Assembly (NCBI RefSeq): GCF_040892615.1
Contig: NZ_JBFRYC010000006.1
Coordinates: 177,944 to 241,943, forward strand
Length of the DNA: 64,000 nt
Reading direction: 5' to 3'
From: Thioclava arctica
Lineage (GTDB): Bacteria > Pseudomonadota > Alphaproteobacteria > Rhodobacterales > Rhodobacteraceae
Made by a program: the position numbers and the translations under genes. This document shows positions 42,890 through 50,306 of the stretch, one piece after another. The stretch's first letter is position 1. Each line of letters starts with the position of its first letter. A model generated the notes under the pieces. The model did not search any database. It was not told the origin of the DNA and was given only the letters and a program-made list of their open reading frames with translations.

Positions 42890-43020
42890 ATCATTCGTCC
42901 TTGCTTGCGTTCTCCCCTGCCAGAGCCCGCGCATAAGGTCAATGGCAGCGGGCGCACCGCCCGGATGCAAGTCTCATCCACCCAACGATATTGCGCCAAC
43001 GCAAGATACGCCCGCCCTCC

Positions 43021-43079
43021 CCATTTCCAAATTCTCGAAATATCCCGGGGGGCCCGGAACGGGCGGGGGCAGCGCCCCC
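43021..43079 (-). repeat. intergenic repeat unit (inverted orientation) with GC hairpin
   Basis: Read leftward, GGGGGC-GCT-GCCCCC (43079-43065) is followed by CCCCGGGATATTTCGAG and ATTTGGAAATGG (43050-43021), a diverged copy of the repeat at 22426. A second partial GGGGGCAGCGCCC lies near 43112. It fills the gap between argS and the next leftward gene. Confidence 0.55.
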
Positions 43080-43134
43080 TTTCTTACCCGTTAATTGTCG
43101 CCATCCGGCGACGGGGGCAGCGCCCTATATGCGC

Positions 43135-43449
43135 TCAATCGTCACCGAAATGCTTGTCGTCGTCGGATTCATCCTCGCCCTCAGAGACGTATTTCGCCGA
43201 AAGCAGGATCGAGTGGCTGTCATGGGTCGGGTCCATCACCACATCAGATGGCAATTCGCCGCGCAGCCATTCGACCACCTCTTCGCGCGCTTCCACCGGC
43301 TCCTGCTCGGTCAGCTCGGCAATATAGCGCAGGAAGGCGCGCTGATCGCCGTCGATCTCATCCAGCGCCGCTTCCTCCGCCTCGGGCCAGCGATCCATGA
43401 TCGCCTCGTAAAACGCAGCCCAGTTTTCCTCAATGTGATGCCATTTCAT
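43135..43449 (-). CDS. small acidic protein, CsbD-like N-terminus
   Basis: 104 residues. The start MKWHHIEENWAAFYEAIMDR follows the pattern of CsbD-type proteins (M-x-W-x-x-I-E-x-x-W). The rest is very acidic, ending GEDESDDDKHFGDD. No signal peptide or membrane segment. CsbD-like proteins are often stress-induced; no function is known. AGGAGAGC stands before the start. Confidence 0.7.
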   Translation of the reverse strand: MKWHHIEENWAAFYEAIMDRWPEAEEAALDEIDGDQRAFLRYIAELTEQEPVEAREEVVEWLRGELPSDVVMDPTHDSHSILLSAKYVSEGEDESDDDKHFGDD

Positions 43450-43602
43450 AGCGAGCTCTCCTCGTGGTCACGCATCTTATGCAGACGCGCCTCCTTCATG
43501 ACAAAGGATCGCGCGCCCTTGGTTTCAAGGCAAAAGGAATTTTGACCTTAGGGGGTTCCGTCACGGCAATGTTAAATTGCCTGATTTGACGCTTGGGCGC
43601 GC

Positions 43603-43719
43603 CTACAACCAGCCCTGCACCTGACGTGCCCCTCCGGAAATATCATCTCCAACGCCCGCAACTGTATTGCACCCTGCCAATGCCGCTGCCAGCGCGGCCA
43701 GAAGGATCAGCTTTTGCAT
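43603..43719 (-). CDS. entericidin A/B-like small lipoprotein
   Basis: 38 residues from the ATG at 43719, with AGGAGCAGGACG upstream. A short signal peptide ends in LAGC (lipobox, cysteine about 17), leaving a mature peptide CNTVAGVGDDISGGARQVQ of entericidin type, GxGxDI with a small tail. Entericidins are tiny lipoproteins of the envelope; their role outside E. coli is poorly known. It begins ten bases after the solute-binding protein stop, so both are on one message. Confidence 0.8.
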   Translation of the reverse strand: MQKLILLAALAAALAGCNTVAGVGDDISGGARQVQGWL

Positions 43720-43729
43720 CGTCCTGCTC

Positions 43730-45553
43730 CTATTGTCCTGTTTTGTTATTATACCACCAAACATCGGGCGCAAAGCCCGGCCAAGCTCCGTATAGCGGCG
43801 TTTTGTCCGGGTAGTGAAGCGCCTTGATATGGGCAATGCGATCTTTGGGCGCATACCAGATCGGGATGACATAACGCCCCGCCGTGAGGATACGATCCAG
43901 CGCGCGGGTGGCAGCGACGAAATCCTCGTGACTGCGCGCGTTTAGCATGGTGTCGATCATCGCCTCGGCGGCGGGAGACTTCATGCCCATCCAGTTGCGC
44001 GTGCCTTGTTCGGTGACGCCTTTATGGCCCCAATACAGCATCTGCTCATTGCCCGGAGACAGCGACAGAGCGCGCCAATACCACGCCATATCAAAATCAT
44101 AGGCGTTGGTGCGCTGGGTATATTGCGCATCATCAATCACCGTGACCTTCGGGAATATCCCAAGACGTTTGAGCGATTGGGTATAGATATCGACAATGCT
44201 TTGCTGCTGCGCCGCGCCTTGTTGCAACACGATCTCAAAGCTAAAGGGCTGCCCGTCTTTCTTCAGCACACCACTATCGTCAACCTTCCAGCCTGCCTCA
44301 TTGAGTAGCTTCGCCGCGTCGCGCATATTCTTGCGGTTGCGCGTGCTGCCATCGCTTTGAGGCAGGGAATAGCCCTCGATGACACCGGGCAGCAGCGTGT
44401 CTTTGAACGGCGCAAGCAGGTCGAGAACCTTGCCGCTTGCAGCGTCATGCGTCATGCCCAGTTCGGAATTTGAGAAATAGGACGCGATCCGCGGCTCGGC
44501 CCCGCCATTGATCGTCTTGTTGATGAACTCGAAATTGAACGCATCAATCAGCGCCTGACGCACCCGCCAATCGGCAAAAAGCGGGTTGCGGGTGTTCATC
44601 ACCAACCCCTTGATCCCCGAGGGGCGACCGTTGGGGATTTCCGATTTCACGACCTCCCCCGAGGCCACCGCCGGAAAGTCGTAATTGCGCGCCCAATCGG
44701 CGGCGTTGTCCTCGATATAGCTGTCGGTCGCGCCGCCCTTGAACGCCTCAAACACCACACCGCCATCGCCGAAATAATCATAGCGCAGCGTGTCGAAATT
44801 GTTGCGCCCCTTATTGAAGCCCAGATCGCGCCCCCAATAGTCGGGATTGCGCTTGAGGGTGATGTATTTCCCCTGATCGACCTTTTCGATCACATAAGGG
44901 CCCGACCCAATCGGCGCGAGATCGGTGGTGTTGGCGAAATCACGCCCCTCCCACTGCTTTTTCTCCAGCACCGGGCGCATCCCCATAAGCAGCGCCAACT
45001 CGCGATCGGGTTCGGTAAAGGTGAATTTCACCGAGCGTGGCCCGGTCTGCTCCATCTTGGCAACCTTTGACCAGGCGGTCTGGTAGCGCGGATGGCCCTG
45101 CGTGCCCAGCGTCTTATAGCTCCACATCACGTCCGCGACGGTGACCGGATTGCCGTCGGAAAATTTCGCCTCAGGGCGCAGGGTAAATTCGACCCAAGTG
45201 CGCGCCTCATCGGTTTTAATGGACTGCGCGAGCAACCCATAGAGCGTGAAGGGCTCATCCATCGAGCGCCCCATCAGCGATTCGGAAACATAGCGCGCGA
45301 TTCCCTCGGCGGGGCGACCGTTCAAGATCCAGGGGTTGAGCGAATCAAAACTGCCCGCCACCCCGAATCGATAGGTGCCCCCTTTGGGCGCATCGGGGTT
45401 GGCATAGGGCAAATGGTCGAATCCCGGCGCCAGTGCGGGGGCCCCATACATCGCAATCGCATCTTGCGACTCAGCAACAGCATTTTGCGCAAGGATTGGG
45501 CTGAACCCCAAGGCTAGCACGCCTAAAGCGCGGAAAAACACCGATCTCGCCAT
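43730..45553 (-). CDS. extracellular solute-binding protein family 5 (oligopeptide type, YejA-like)
   Basis: 607 residues. A signal peptide (about 1-28, ending AVAES) and a large type C binding-protein fold: PYANPDAPKGGTYRFGVAG, VTVADVMWSYKTL, APIGSGPYVIEKV and MAWYWRALSLSPGNEQMLYW. These match the YejA branch that binds peptides, including microcin C and murein peptides. Normally permease and ATPase genes (yejBEF) follow; here an entericidin-like gene follows instead, so this binding protein is an orphan or serves a transporter encoded elsewhere. Confidence 0.9.
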   Translation of the reverse strand: MARSVFFRALGVLALGFSPILAQNAVAESQDAIAMYGAPALAPGFDHLPYANPDAPKGGTYRFGVAGSFDSLNPWILNGRPAEGIARYVSESLMGRSMDEPFTLYGLLAQSIKTDEARTWVEFTLRPEAKFSDGNPVTVADVMWSYKTLGTQGHPRYQTAWSKVAKMEQTGPRSVKFTFTEPDRELALLMGMRPVLEKKQWEGRDFANTTDLAPIGSGPYVIEKVDQGKYITLKRNPDYWGRDLGFNKGRNNFDTLRYDYFGDGGVVFEAFKGGATDSYIEDNAADWARNYDFPAVASGEVVKSEIPNGRPSGIKGLVMNTRNPLFADWRVRQALIDAFNFEFINKTINGGAEPRIASYFSNSELGMTHDAASGKVLDLLAPFKDTLLPGVIEGYSLPQSDGSTRNRKNMRDAAKLLNEAGWKVDDSGVLKKDGQPFSFEIVLQQGAAQQQSIVDIYTQSLKRLGIFPKVTVIDDAQYTQRTNAYDFDMAWYWRALSLSPGNEQMLYWGHKGVTEQGTRNWMGMKSPAAEAMIDTMLNARSHEDFVAATRALDRILTAGRYVIPIWYAPKDRIAHIKALHYPDKTPLYGAWPGFAPDVWWYNNKTGQ

Positions 45554-45628
45554 CGAAACAATCCCTCTTCTGCCCGTATTTTATGTCGCCAAGCTAGCGA
45601 GACGATTGAAAGGGCGCAAACTTTTCCC

Positions 45629-45657
45629 TTGGAGAGAGGCGCTGCATTGCTTATAAG
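45629..45657 (+). promoter_or_regulatory. predicted sigma-70 promoter of the candidate small RNA
   Basis: TTGGAG and TATAAG are spaced exactly 17 bases. Transcription would start near 45664. No protein gene begins until 45865. Confidence 0.6.
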
Positions 45658-45663
45658 AGACTC

Positions 45664-45737
45664 ACTGCTCGATAGGTTTCTTGCCTGTATGAAACCTGCC
45701 TCATGACTTGACGCCCGCCTTGTGCGGGCGTTTTTTT
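45664..45737 (+). ncRNA. candidate small RNA, about 74 nt
   Basis: In the 311-base gap between the divergent solute-binding protein and bdhA genes, a promoter at 45629-45657 is followed by an eight-pair hairpin (AGGTTTC with GAAACCT, plus a wobble pair, 45673-45698), a short linker (GCCTCATGACTTGA) and a strong intrinsic terminator: CGCCCGC/GCGGGCG around CTTGT with TTTTTTT (45712-45737). The loop carries TTGCCTG and the linker CCTGCCTC, both able to pair with Shine-Dalgarno-like GGCAGG. No reading frame of note is present. The layout is typical of a trans-acting small RNA; no known family is recognised. Confidence 0.55.
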
Positions 45738-45864
45738 AACATCCCTCAAATTTCCGTAATCGCAGGCTATCGCGATCACATCCTTTTGCGCGCGCCGCAT
45801 GGTATTCGCCCGCAGCGCACGCCATGATCGCGGCGAAATCCAGAATCACTACGCAGGAGGGGAT

Positions 45865-46638
45865 ATGTCGCTTCAGGGAAAAACCGCCGTCATCACCGGG
45901 TCGAATTCGGGAATCGGGCTTGGAGTCGCGCGCGAATTGGCACGCGCGGGCGCCGATGTCGTGCTAAATTCGTTCACGGATCGCCCAGAGGATCACCAGC
46001 TTGCCACCGATCTGGGCGCGGAGTTTGGCGTCACGGCGCGTTATATCCAAGCCGATCTGTCCAATGGCGACCAGGCGCGCGCGCTGATCGAACAGGCCGG
46101 GCGTTGCGATATTCTGGTCAACAATGCCGGTATCCAGCATGTCGCCCCGATCGAGTCCTTCCCGGTCGCGACATGGGATCGCATCATCGCGATCATGCTC
46201 ACCTCGGTCTTTCACACCACTGCCGTCGCGCTGCCGATGATGCGCAAGGCCGGCTGGGGACGCGTGGTGAATATCTCATCTGCGCACGGTCTGACCGCCT
46301 CGCCCTATAAATCGGCCTATGTGTCGGCCAAGCATGGCGTTGTCGGCTTTACCAAGGTCACGGCGCTGGAAACAGCCAAGGAAGACATCACCGCGAACGC
46401 GATTTGCCCGGGCTATGTAAAAACCCCGCTGGTCGAGGCGCAAATCCCTGATACGGCCAAAGAATACAACATGACCGAGCAAGAGGTGATCGAGCAAGTG
46501 ATCCTCGCGCGCCAGCCCTCCAAGCAATTCGCCACGACCGAGCAAGTGGGCGGCACGGCCGTGTTCCTGTGCTCGGATGCAGCGGCACAGATCACCGGCA
46601 CCACGATCTCGATCGATGGCGGCTGGACGGCGCTTTAG
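45865..46638 (+). CDS. bdhA: 3-hydroxybutyrate dehydrogenase
   Basis: 257 residues from the ATG at 45865 (AGGAGGGGAT upstream). It interconverts D-3-hydroxybutyrate and acetoacetate with NAD, in polyhydroxybutyrate turnover. The SDR motifs are TGSNSGIGLGVA, NNAGIQHVAPIE and SAYVSAKHGVVGFTK (Tyr and Lys of the active site), and ANAICPGYVKTPLVEAQI is the characteristic substrate-loop block of this subfamily. It ends SIDGGWTAL. A repeat remnant follows the gene. Confidence 0.94.
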   Translation: MSLQGKTAVITGSNSGIGLGVARELARAGADVVLNSFTDRPEDHQLATDLGAEFGVTARYIQADLSNGDQARALIEQAGRCDILVNNAGIQHVAPIESFPVATWDRIIAIMLTSVFHTTAVALPMMRKAGWGRVVNISSAHGLTASPYKSAYVSAKHGVVGFTKVTALETAKEDITANAICPGYVKTPLVEAQIPDTAKEYNMTEQEVIEQVILARQPSKQFATTEQVGGTAVFLCSDAAAQITGTTISIDGGWTAL

Positions 46639-46670
46639 GCAAAGAGCGGCTGGGGGACGCTAACAGCCTC

Positions 46671-46698
46671 CCCCGGGATATTTGCGCAAATGCGAAGG
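46671..46698 (+). repeat. diverged intergenic repeat unit
   Basis: CCCCGGGATATTTGCGCAAA then TGCGAAGG resembles the 5' half of the CCCCGGAGTATTT repeat but has lost the AGATGAA end. It lies between bdhA and the acyl-CoA ligase gene. Confidence 0.4.
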
Positions 46699-46746
46699 GG
46701 CTATTTCGCACTTGTTCGACCTGCATCTGCGCCCTAGCTAGGCGCC

Positions 46747-48264
46747 ATGACATCTGAAATCTTTTCTCCGGCTTTGCCACCACCGCCGCACGCGTTCAAT
46801 ATGGCGGCGCATGTTCTGGCCGCGGGTGCGCTGACGCCCGACAAGCTTGCGATGCAGATCGTGGGGCCTTCGGGGGCGCAGCGCTGGTCTTATGCGCGTC
46901 TGATTGCGGCGGTGCGCGGCGCGGGCACGTTGCTGTTACAGGCAGGTTTAGTGCCCGGTGATCGGCTGGTGTTGCGGCTGGGAAACGGGCCGGAGTTTCC
47001 GGTGGCGTTTCTGGGCGCGATTGCGGCGGGTCTGGTGCCGGTGCCCAGTTCGGCGCAATTGACGCGGGATGAGATCACCAAGCTCGCGCGCGATCTCGAT
47101 CCGGCGGCGGTGATTGCCTCGCAGGGGGTCGCGCTGCCCGATCATCCGGCGCGGGTGATTGACGCGCAAACGTTGCGCAAAGCGCCCGACGCCCCGCCTT
47201 GCGATTTTGCGATGGGCGATCCCAATCGGCTTGCCTATATGATTTTCACCTCAGGCACCGGTGGTCAGGCGCGTGCGGTGATGCATGCCCATCGCGCGAT
47301 CTGGGCGCGCCAGATGATGTTTGACGGCTGGTATGGCTTGGGCAAACAAGACCGACTGATGCATGCGGGCGCGTTCAACTGGACCTATACGCTGGGCACC
47401 GGGCTAATGGACCCGTGGACCGTGGGCGCGACCGCGTTGATCCCGGCTGAGGGCGTTGAACCGCGCAGCCTGCCGCTGTTGATAAAGCGCTTTGATGCAA
47501 CGATTTTCGCCGCAGCGCCGGGGATTTATCGCCAGATTTTCAAGCATCACGACCATCTCGATTTACCGCATCTACGCCACGGACTAAGCGCCGGAGAGGC
47601 TTTGCCAGAGTCCACCCGCGCGGCATGGAATGAAGCAACCGGCACCAAGATTTACGAGGCGTTGGGCATGTCGGAATGCTCGACCTTCATCTCGGGCAGC
47701 CCCGCGCGCCCTGCCCCGCCCGGCACGACAGGCTATGCCCAAACCGGCCGCCACATCGCGGTTTTGAATGAGCAAGGCCAGCCGGTTGCGCGCGGCACGC
47801 CGGGCATGTTGGCGATTCATGACAGCGATCCAGGGCTGTATTTGGGCTATTGGAATGCACCGGAGGAAAGCGCTGCACGGCGTGTGGGCGCTTGGTTTCT
47901 GACGGGCGACACGGTTGCGATGGCCGAGGATGGCGCGATCACCTATCTTGGGCGCAGCTATGATATGCTCAATGCGGGCGGGTTTCGTGTCTCACCCCTT
48001 GAGATCGAAGAGGCGATGGCAGGATGCCCGGATGCGGGCGAGGTCGCCGCCATCGAGATTGACCTGCGCGCCGATGTCAGTGTGATCGCGCTGGCCTATA
48101 CCGGCAGCGCCACGCACGATCAGCTGGCAACGCATGCCCAAACCTGTCTGGCGCGCTATAAGCAACCCCGCCTGTTTCGCCATTTCGACAGTTTGCCCCG
48201 CAATCGTAACGCCAAATTGCTGCGCAAAGAGATCCGCGCTATCTGGACGCAAGGAGATATATGA
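46747..48264 (+). CDS. AMP-dependent acyl/aryl-CoA ligase (benzoate-CoA ligase-like)
   Basis: 505 residues of the ANL superfamily. It activates a carboxylic acid with ATP and joins it to CoA. Motifs in order: A3 MIFTSGTGGQARAVMHAH (about 162-179), A5 IYEALGMSECSTF, A7 WFLTGDTVAMAEDG, A8 YDMLNAGGFRVSPLEIEE, and A10 NRNAKLLRKEIR with the catalytic lysine. The size and the W-K(N)W-T pattern of the acid pocket suggest an aromatic or short acyl substrate; which one is not evident. The stop overlaps the start of the next gene (ATGATG), so these are coupled. Confidence 0.88.
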   Translation: MTSEIFSPALPPPPHAFNMAAHVLAAGALTPDKLAMQIVGPSGAQRWSYARLIAAVRGAGTLLLQAGLVPGDRLVLRLGNGPEFPVAFLGAIAAGLVPVPSSAQLTRDEITKLARDLDPAAVIASQGVALPDHPARVIDAQTLRKAPDAPPCDFAMGDPNRLAYMIFTSGTGGQARAVMHAHRAIWARQMMFDGWYGLGKQDRLMHAGAFNWTYTLGTGLMDPWTVGATALIPAEGVEPRSLPLLIKRFDATIFAAAPGIYRQIFKHHDHLDLPHLRHGLSAGEALPESTRAAWNEATGTKIYEALGMSECSTFISGSPARPAPPGTTGYAQTGRHIAVLNEQGQPVARGTPGMLAIHDSDPGLYLGYWNAPEESAARRVGAWFLTGDTVAMAEDGAITYLGRSYDMLNAGGFRVSPLEIEEAMAGCPDAGEVAAIEIDLRADVSVIALAYTGSATHDQLATHAQTCLARYKQPRLFRHFDSLPRNRNAKLLRKEIRAIWTQGDI

Positions 48265-48911
48265 TGATCCCGCTTGATATTTTCGCCGATCCGGTGTGCC
48301 CGTGGTGTTTGATTGGCAAGGCCCGGCTCGATAACGCGCTGGTGGCGCGTCCCGGACATCCGTTCGTGATCAGCTGGCAGCCGTTTCAACTGAACCCGAC
48401 CATGCCAACCGAGGGCATGTCGCGCGCCGATTACCTGCAGGCCAAGTTCGGCCAAGACGGCGCGGTGAAAATGCATGTGCAACTTCTGGAAATCGCGCAG
48501 GCCGAGGGGATTGATTTCCACCCCGAGCGTGTGACCCATCAGCCCAATACGCGCGACGCGCATCGCCTGCTCTATTGGGCGGGGATTGAGCATGCCCAAG
48601 GCGCAGTGATGGAAGCGCTGTTGAGCGCGCATTGGCGCGAGGGGCGCGATATTTCCGATTCCGCGACGCTGTGTGAGATCGCGCGCGCAGCGGGAATGGA
48701 TGGCGATTTGACAGCGCGGTTGCTGGCGTCAGATGCCGATCTCGACACCATTGCCAACAAAGAATCCCACGCCCGCCAACGCGGTATTTCTGCAGTGCCC
48801 ACCTTTATCGTGGCCGAACGTCACGTCGTGTCGGGCGCGCAGCCTACGGATCTGTGGATCAAGGTCATTGATGAGTTAAGCAGCGCCCCGCCCGAGGCGA
48901 CGCAACATTAA
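48261..48911 (+). CDS. DsbA family oxidoreductase (FrnE/HCCA isomerase-like)
   Basis: 216 residues, no signal peptide, so cytoplasmic. A thioredoxin fold with helical insertion: IFADPVCPWCLIGKARL gives C13-P-W-C16, and QPFQLNPTMPTEGMSR is a FrnE hallmark. The cis-proline loop GISAVPTFIVAE and GAQP(TD) near the end are conserved. FrnE-type proteins serve in polyketide synthesis in streptomycetes and in thiol redox in other bacteria. Here it lies in a cluster with an acyl-CoA ligase and an MFS pump, which hints at handling one organic compound. Confidence 0.88.
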   Translation: MMIPLDIFADPVCPWCLIGKARLDNALVARPGHPFVISWQPFQLNPTMPTEGMSRADYLQAKFGQDGAVKMHVQLLEIAQAEGIDFHPERVTHQPNTRDAHRLLYWAGIEHAQGAVMEALLSAHWREGRDISDSATLCEIARAAGMDGDLTARLLASDADLDTIANKESHARQRGISAVPTFIVAERHVVSGAQPTDLWIKVIDELSSAPPEATQH

Positions 48912-49018
48912 CCCGCCTCCGCGTGAGCGCACAGGGGGCTGCGCGCGCCCCCCTCTGGCCTTTGGTGCGTATCGCTGTATTTTGTTCCCTCTCACCCTTT
49001 GCGCAAAGCTCCCATCCC

Positions 49019-50236
49019 ATGTCTCAAACGTCCGGCGCGCCCACTGCGCGCTCTCCCTTGTCGCTGCCGGAATTGACGGTGATGCTGGCCTCGCTCACCG
49101 CGACGGTGGCGTTTTCCATCGACGCGATGATGCCCGCCCTGCCCCAGATCGCCGCCGAGCTAAGCCCCGATGCGATCAACCGCGCGCAACTTGTGCTGAC
49201 GGCCTTCGTGTTGGGCATGGGGGTGGGCACGCTGTTTGCCGGGCCGATTTCGGATGCGATCGGGCGCAAGCTTACGATTGCGGGCGGTATCGCGATTTAT
49301 ATCGTGGGGGCGTTGATGGCGGCTCATGCGCAATCCCTTGAGGCGTTGCTGATAGCGCGCGTCGTGCAAGGGCTTGGCGCTGCGGCCCCCCGGATCACGG
49401 TGATGGCGCTGGTGCGCGACCTGTTTGCGGGGCGCGAAATGGCGCGGGTGACCTCGTTCATCATGATGATTTTCATTCTGGTGCCTGCGGTTGCGCCCTC
49501 GGTCGGGGCGATGATCATTTCGTTTTATGGCTGGCGCGGCGTGTTTTGGGCCTTCATCGTGTTCGGGCTGATCGGCGTAAGCTGGCTTTGGCTGCGCCAA
49601 CCCGAAACGCTGGCGCCGGAGAACCGTCGCCCGCTGAGCGTGTCCAAACTGAGTGCGGCCGCGCGTGAGGTGCTCGCCCATTATGAGGTGCGCATCTATA
49701 TCGTGACGATCACGCTGGGTTTTGGGCAGATGTTCGCGCTGCTCTCCTCGGCGCAACAGCTTTATGCCGCGCATGGTGTGACCGACACCTTCCCGATGTG
49801 GTTTGCGATGGGGGCCCTGCTGGCGGGCACGGGGTCGGTGTTCAACGCGCGCTACGTGATGCGGCTGGGCATGCGCAAGATCGTCAAGGCAAGCTATATC
49901 ATGCAGATCATCGTCTCGAGTGTGATGCTGGTGCTGGTGCTGACCGGGCTGACTGCGGGCGCATCCGGCCTGCCGCTGGTCTTTCTGTATACCGTCAGCG
50001 TGTTCTGGATGGCGGGCGTGACCTTTGGCAATCTCAATGCGCTGGCGCTGGAGCATATGGGCCATATTGCGGGCATGGCAGCCTCAATTGTCACCGCGAT
50101 TTCTACGGTGGGGGCTGTGCTGATTGCGGCCCCCGTGGGTCTGTTGTTCAACGGCACGGCGCTACCCATCGTGATTGCGACGCTTATCTGTTCCAGTCTT
50201 GCCTGGTGGTTGATCCGCAAGACACAAACGAGCTGA
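49019..50236 (+). CDS. Bcr/CflA family MFS efflux transporter
   Basis: 405 residues from the ATG at 49019 (MSQTSGAPTARSPLSL); GTG at 48923 has no better support. Twelve membrane segments are expected. Motif A of the MFS, GPISDAIGRKLT, follows TM2, and the TM5 motif of drug/proton antiporters appears near VPAVAPSVGAMI. The family exports drugs such as bicyclomycin, sulfonamides or dipeptides/cysteine; the substrate is open. It follows the DsbA-like gene by about 107 bases and ends before a repeat unit shared with convergent mfd. Confidence 0.9.
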   Translation: MSQTSGAPTARSPLSLPELTVMLASLTATVAFSIDAMMPALPQIAAELSPDAINRAQLVLTAFVLGMGVGTLFAGPISDAIGRKLTIAGGIAIYIVGALMAAHAQSLEALLIARVVQGLGAAAPRITVMALVRDLFAGREMARVTSFIMMIFILVPAVAPSVGAMIISFYGWRGVFWAFIVFGLIGVSWLWLRQPETLAPENRRPLSVSKLSAAAREVLAHYEVRIYIVTITLGFGQMFALLSSAQQLYAAHGVTDTFPMWFAMGALLAGTGSVFNARYVMRLGMRKIVKASYIMQIIVSSVMLVLVLTGLTAGASGLPLVFLYTVSVFWMAGVTFGNLNALALEHMGHIAGMAASIVTAISTVGAVLIAAPVGLLFNGTALPIVIATLICSSLAWWLIRKTQTS

Positions 50237-50266
50237 CGGGCACGCGTTTGGCCGGGGTTGGGATGC

Positions 50267-50297
50267 CTCCGGCGGGAGTATTTCGGGCTAGATGAAA
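50267..50297 (+). repeat. intergenic repeat unit between the MFS and mfd genes
   Basis: CCTCCGGCGGGAGTATTTC then GGGCTAGATGAAA is a single copy of the repeat at 22426, with GCCTCCGGC/GGGAG forming a small stem. It lies between two convergent genes. Confidence 0.65.
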
Positions 50298-50306
50298 GGG
50301 CGCGGT

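Noticed and set aside
41525..43327. 600-codon rightward open frame opposite argS
   Set aside because: It is the antisense shadow of argS in high-G+C DNA, rich in His, Arg and Gly, with no domain and no ribosome-binding site.
43566..43582. GGCAAT/ATTGCC hairpin between the entericidin and CsbD-like genes
   Set aside because: The stem is six weak pairs without a T tract; it could be chance and was not listed as a terminator.
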